A DNA stretch of 11,375 nucleotides from an uncultured Lysobacter sp. (GTDB taxonomy: Bacteria > Pseudomonadota > Gammaproteobacteria > Xanthomonadales > Xanthomonadaceae). Every line of letters begins with the position of its first letter. Within the stretch, counting starts at the first letter, position 1. Shown piece after piece: positions 6,913-11,375 of this stretch. The translations under genes were made by a program, and so were the position numbers. The notes beneath the pieces were generated by a model, which worked only from the letters and a program-made list of their open reading frames with translations, searched no databases and was not told where the DNA came from. The stretch lies in NCBI GenBank assembly GCA_946479915.1, contig CAMLHR010000018.1, positions 1 through 11,375 on the forward strand, in the 5' to 3' direction.

Positions 6913-7182
6913 ATGATCGAGCGCGAGCTGGAGATCACCAACCGGCTCGGGCTGCACGCGCGCGCCACCGCCCGGCTCGTGCAGGTGCTGTCGGCATTCG
7001 ACTGCGAGGCGACCCTGTCGGCGCGCGGCCGGCAGGTGAACGCGAAGAGCATCATGGGCGTGATGCTGCTGGCCGCGGGCCGCGGCAGCACCGTCGTCCT
7101 GCGCGTCCAGGGGAAGGACGAGACCGCCGCCGCCGAGGCGGTGGCGGCGCTGTTCGAGCGCCGTTTCGACGAGGACGCCTGA
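6913..7182 (+). CDS. ptsH: Phosphocarrier protein HPr
   Basis: Small cytoplasmic phosphocarrier taking phosphate from enzyme I and passing it to EIIA proteins. In 89 residues, the active-site stretch is NRLGLHARATA (10-20) with His15, and the regulatory stretch is NAKSIMGVMLLAA (43-55) with Ser46, the HprK target. Having both sites, with an intact hprK 1.3 kb upstream, indicates dual phosphorylation: PEP-dependent at His15 and ATP- or PPi-dependent at Ser46. The SIMGVM context is the usual one in proteobacteria with HprK. The length is standard. The ATG at 6913 is preceded by GAGGG at 6902-6906 with six bases between. It lies between the EIIA gene and ptsI (11-base gap), as in many proteobacterial regulatory PTS operons. 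It could also be named NPr by function. Confidence 0.96.
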   Translation: MIERELEITNRLGLHARATARLVQVLSAFDCEATLSARGRQVNAKSIMGVMLLAAGRGSTVVLRVQGKDETAAAEAVAALFERRFDEDA

Positions 7183-7193
7183 GTGCGCGCCGC

Positions 7194-8921
<1,728 letters not shown>

Positions 8922-8943
8922 TGCGCGCATGAACGCGTAACCC

Positions 8944-8967
8944 CGTCGCGCCCCCGTGGTCGCGACG
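8944..8967 (+). other. Hairpin in the ptsI-mgtE intergenic leader
   Basis: CGTCGCG at 8944-8950 and CGCGACG at 8961-8967 form a perfect 7-bp GC-rich stem around a 10-base loop. No T-run follows, so it is not a canonical intrinsic terminator. It lies between the possible promoter at 8917 and the mgtE start, 29 bases before the ATG. It could be a leader structure, an mRNA-protecting stem at the ptsI 3' end, or chance in GC-rich DNA. The remainder of the 75-base gap shows nothing else except a three-codon ATG-AAC-GCG-TAA. Confidence 0.4.
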
Positions 8968-8996
8968 CGCCAATCCGCAGTCCTGGATGCCGCCGC

Positions 8997-10358
8997 ATGG
9001 CCGAAGCCGTCCGCCACGACAAGACCGCGCGCCAGTTGCGCCTGCTGTCCGACGCGCTCGACAGCGGGCGGCTCGGGCCGGTGCGGCGGCTGGTCAACAC
9101 GCTGTCGCCGGCCGAGATCGGCAACCTCCTCGAATCGCTGCCGCCGGCCAAGCGCACGGTCGTCTGGGGCCTGGTCGATCCGGGCGACGACGGCGAGGTG
9201 CTGGTCCACGTCGGCGACGAGGTCCGCGAGGGCCTGCTGGCGGAGATGGACCCGGACGAGATCGTCGCCGCGGTCGAGGACCTGGACATCGACGACCTGG
9301 CGGACCTGGTCGAGGACCTGCCGGACACGGTCATCGACGAGGTCCTCAAGTCGATGGACCGCGACAACCGCGAGCGCCTGGAGCAGGCGCTGTCGTACCC
9401 GGAGGACACGGCCGGCCGCCTGATGAACCCGGACGTGGTGACGGTGCGGACCGACACCACGGTGGACGTCGTGCTGCGCTACCTGCGGCTGCGCGGCGAG
9501 CTGCCCGAGCACACCGACCACCTGTACGTCGTCAGCCGGCGGCACCAGTACCTCGGGCGCATCGCGCTGCAGTCGCTGCTCACGCACGAGGCCAACACGC
9601 CGATCAACCAGCTGATCGACGACACGCAGCCGGCCATCGACGTGGACGAGTCGTCGGGCAGCGTGGCCCGCCAGTTCTCCGACCACGACTGGATCAGCGC
9701 CCCGGTGGTGGACGAGGGCAACGTGCTGCTCGGGCGCATCACGATCGACGACGTCGTGGACATCATCCGCGACCAGGCCGAGCACCAGGCACTGGGCGCC
9801 GCGGGCCTGGACGAGGACGAGGACCTGTTCAGCCCGGTCCCGCGCGCCGCGCGACGCCGCGCGATCTGGCTCGGCATCAACCTGGCGACGGCGTTCGTCG
9901 CCTCCTGGGTGATCGGGCGCTTCGAGGGCACGCTGGAGCGCATCGTCGCGCTCGCGGTACTGATGCCGATCGTCGCCAGCATGGGCGGCGTCGCGGGCAC
10001 GCAGACCCTGACCCTCATGGTCCGCGGCCTGGCGCTGGGCCAGGTCGGGCGCGGCAACCTGCGCGCGCTCCTGAGCAAGGAAGTGCTGGTGGGGCTGCTC
10101 AACGGCGCCGGCTGGGCCGTGGTCGTCGGCATCGTGGCGGGCGCGTGGTTCTCGGACGTGTCGCTCGGCGCGGTGATCGGCGGGGCGATGATCATCAACC
10201 TGTTCGTCGCCGCGCTGGCGGGCGTGCTCGTGCCGCTGCTGCTCAAGCGGATGAGCATCGACCCCGCCCTCGCCGGCGGCGTCGTCGTCACGACGGTCAC
10301 CGACGTGGTCGGCTTCCTGAGCTTCCTGGGGTTGGCGACGCTGGTCCTGCTGCGCTAG
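8997..10358 (+). CDS. mgtE: Magnesium transporter MgtE
   Basis: Homodimeric inner-membrane Mg2+ channel gated by cytosolic Mg2+. The 453 residues match full-length MgtE (about 450 in Thermus). An acidic N domain (about 10-135, including VEDLDIDDLADLVEDLPD near 93-110) leads to two CBS domains (about 138-200 and 202-260). An acidic connecting segment LDEDEDLF (271-278) precedes five transmembrane helices from about 288. Family motifs are RRAIWLGINLATAF (287-300), PIVASMGGVAGTQ (324-336) and the late VTTVTDVVGF (431-440); Asp436 corresponds to the pore aspartate of Thermus MgtE. The N and CBS domains sense Mg2+ through their many acidic residues. The start at ATG 8997 has only a weak TGGA upstream. 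It follows ptsI by 75 bases, with its own possible promoter, and converges on pyrB with overlapping stops. Confidence 0.96.
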   Translation: MAEAVRHDKTARQLRLLSDALDSGRLGPVRRLVNTLSPAEIGNLLESLPPAKRTVVWGLVDPGDDGEVLVHVGDEVREGLLAEMDPDEIVAAVEDLDIDDLADLVEDLPDTVIDEVLKSMDRDNRERLEQALSYPEDTAGRLMNPDVVTVRTDTTVDVVLRYLRLRGELPEHTDHLYVVSRRHQYLGRIALQSLLTHEANTPINQLIDDTQPAIDVDESSGSVARQFSDHDWISAPVVDEGNVLLGRITIDDVVDIIRDQAEHQALGAAGLDEDEDLFSPVPRAARRRAIWLGINLATAFVASWVIGRFEGTLERIVALAVLMPIVASMGGVAGTQTLTLMVRGLALGQVGRGNLRALLSKEVLVGLLNGAGWAVVVGIVAGAWFSDVSLGAVIGGAMIINLFVAALAGVLVPLLLKRMSIDPALAGGVVVTTVTDVVGFLSFLGLATLVLLR

Positions 10359-11269
10359 CCGAGGAGCGCCTCCAGCACGGCCATGCGGACGGCGACGCCG
10401 TTCGCGACCTGGCGGAGGATGCGCGACCGGGGACCGTCGGCCACGGCATCGTCGATCTCGACGCCGCGGTTCATCGGGCCGGGATGCAGCACGACCGCGT
10501 CCGGCGCGGCGCGGCGCAGGCGCGCTTCCGTCAGGCCGTAGTCGCGGTGGTAGTCCTCGAGCGAGGCCACCAGCCCGTCCTCCATCCGCTCGCGCTGCAG
10601 GCGCAGCATCATCACCGCGTGGACGCCGTCGAGCGCCGCGTCGAGGTCGTCGCCGACGACGCAGCCGTCCAGCGTGTCGTCGTCCGGCAGCAGCGTCGCC
10701 GGGCCGCAGACGCGGATCTCGCCCGCGCCCAGTGTGCGCAACGCATGCAGGTCGGAGCGCGCGACGCGCGAGTGGCGCACGTCGCCCACGACGAGCACGC
10801 GCAGCCGGGAGAAGTCCGGGCCGAACGCCTGACGCAGCGTGAGCATGTCGAGCAGTCCCTGCGTCGGGTGTGCGCTGCGCCCGTCGCCCGCATTGACCAG
10901 CGCCGTGCCCTCGCCCGCCGCGGCGGCCAGCGCGGCCACGGCGCCGTCCTCGCGGTGCCGCACGACGAAGCCGCGCACGCCCATCGCCTCGAGCGTGCGC
11001 AGGGTGTCCAGGGCGGTCTCGCCCTTGCTGGTCGACGACGTGGACGCGTCGAAGTTGAGCACGTCCGCGCCCAGGCGCTGCGCCGCGAGCTGGAAGCTGC
11101 AGCGGGTGCGCGTGGAAGGCTCGAAGAACAGCGTGCACACCGCCTTGCCGGCGAGCACGCCGCGCAGCGCGGCGCCGCCACCGGCGTGGTCCTGCAGCTG
11201 CTGCGCACGATCGAGCAGGGCGTCCAGCGTCGCCCGCGGCAGGCCGTCGAGCGTGAGCAGGTGCCTCAT
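10355..11269 (-). CDS. pyrB: Aspartate carbamoyltransferase catalytic subunit PyrB
   Basis: Catalyses carbamoyl phosphate plus L-aspartate to N-carbamoyl-L-aspartate, the committed step of pyrimidine synthesis. In 304 residues, the carbamoyl-phosphate site is FFEPSTRTRCSF (48-59). The 80s loop is STSSTSKGET (76-85; Lys82 from the neighbouring subunit). HPTQ (134-137), GDVRHSRVARSDLHAL (162-177) and HPGPMNRG (262-269) complete the active site. The HPGPMNRGVEID ending and the overall motifs resemble Pseudomonas-type PyrB, but the extra N-terminal segment of that enzyme is absent (MRHLLTLDGLP aligns just after it). No pyrC-like or pyrI gene follows, because mgtE converges directly. The ATG overlaps the ruvX stop by four bases, which leaves no room for a pyrR between them. 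Its stop shares a CTAG with mgtE. Confidence 0.96.
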   Translation of the reverse strand: MRHLLTLDGLPRATLDALLDRAQQLQDHAGGGAALRGVLAGKAVCTLFFEPSTRTRCSFQLAAQRLGADVLNFDASTSSTSKGETALDTLRTLEAMGVRGFVVRHREDGAVAALAAAAGEGTALVNAGDGRSAHPTQGLLDMLTLRQAFGPDFSRLRVLVVGDVRHSRVARSDLHALRTLGAGEIRVCGPATLLPDDDTLDGCVVGDDLDAALDGVHAVMMLRLQRERMEDGLVASLEDYHRDYGLTEARLRRAAPDAVVLHPGPMNRGVEIDDAVADGPRSRILRQVANGVAVRMAVLEALLG

Positions 11270-11375
11270 GGCGCGGCGCCCGGCGCGGCCACCGGCAGCG
11301 CATCGCCGGGCGCGGCGAGCCAGCGCTCGACGATCACCGCCGCGGCCACCGCGTCGAGCGCGGCCGCGTCGCGGC
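11266..11375 (-). CDS. ruvX: Holliday junction resolvase-like protein RuvX/YqgF (C-terminal end, partial)
   Basis: Only the last 35 codons lie in the window. They read ALDAVAAAVIVERWLAAPGD followed by a short Ala/Pro tail and TGA. The D-x(2)-AAAVI-x-E-x-WL pattern matches the C-terminal helix of YqgF/RuvX RNase H-like proteins (E. coli: DAASAVIILESYF), which act in 16S rRNA 5' maturation and were proposed as Holliday junction resolvases. The frame ends in ATGA, overlapping the pyrB start by four bases, so the two are probably translationally coupled. ruvX immediately before pyr genes is a known arrangement in Pseudomonas and xanthomonads, which supports the call. The N-terminal catalytic part and the promoter lie beyond 11375. 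Confidence 0.72.
   Translation of the reverse strand, partial: RDAAALDAVAAAVIVERWLAAPGDALPVAAPGAAP

Noticed and set aside
8930..8941. ATG-AAC-GCG-TAA mini-ORF
   Set aside because: Three codons are not a gene. It is kept only as part of the speculative mgtE leader finding.

Overview
The window is a very GC-rich (by eye above 70%), almost fully coding chromosomal segment. Its proteins and gene order point to a gammaproteobacterium of the Xanthomonadaceae/Lysobacteraceae (Lysobacter- or Luteimonas-like). The reasons are the kdsC-lptC-lptA-lptB-rpoN-hpf-ptsN block typical of gammaproteobacteria, followed by HPr kinase, RapZ, a lone EIIA(Man), HPr and enzyme I as in xanthomonads, then mgtE and a convergent ruvX-pyrB pair. 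The genus is inference; the gene identities are not in doubt.

Positions 1-2391 hold the end of an upstream gene (probably kdsD), then kdsC (Kdo-8-phosphate phosphatase) and lptC, lptA and lptB (lipopolysaccharide export bridge and ATPase). All junctions overlap by 1-17 bases. A perfect TATAAT lies inside lptC, 75 bases before the lptA start, and may be an internal promoter. Positions 2413-4661 hold rpoN (sigma-54), hpf (ribosome hibernation factor) and ptsN (EIIA-Ntr). Positions 4661-6477 hold hprK (HPr kinase/phosphorylase) and rapZ (P-loop protein with the glucosamine-6-phosphate sensing domain). Positions 6496-8921 hold a mannose-family EIIA, ptsH (HPr with both His15 and Ser46) and ptsI (enzyme I).

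Together hprK, ptsH, ptsI, ptsN and the EIIA make a phosphorelay with no EIIB or EIIC permease here, so the set looks regulatory rather than sugar-transporting. Expected flow is PEP to enzyme I to HPr His15 to the two EIIA proteins, with HprK adding or removing phosphate at HPr Ser46. Its neighbours (LPS export, sigma-54, hibernation factor, RapZ) suggest coordination of envelope building with carbon/nitrogen status, which is inference.

Positions 8997-10358 hold mgtE (Mg2+ channel), preceded by a 75-base leader with a possible -10 element and a hairpin. On the minus strand ruvX (C-terminal end only) and pyrB (aspartate carbamoyltransferase) overlap by 4 bases. pyrB converges on mgtE so tightly that the two stop codons share one CTAG palindrome.

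There is no rRNA, tRNA, CRISPR array, insertion sequence, phage gene or non-coding stretch above 80 bases. I found no undescribed multi-gene system; this is a conserved housekeeping/regulatory locus. The points worth a second look are small: the internal promoter-like site in lptC, RapZ without the basic RNA-binding tail, a possible leaderless EIIA transcript, and the mgtE leader.
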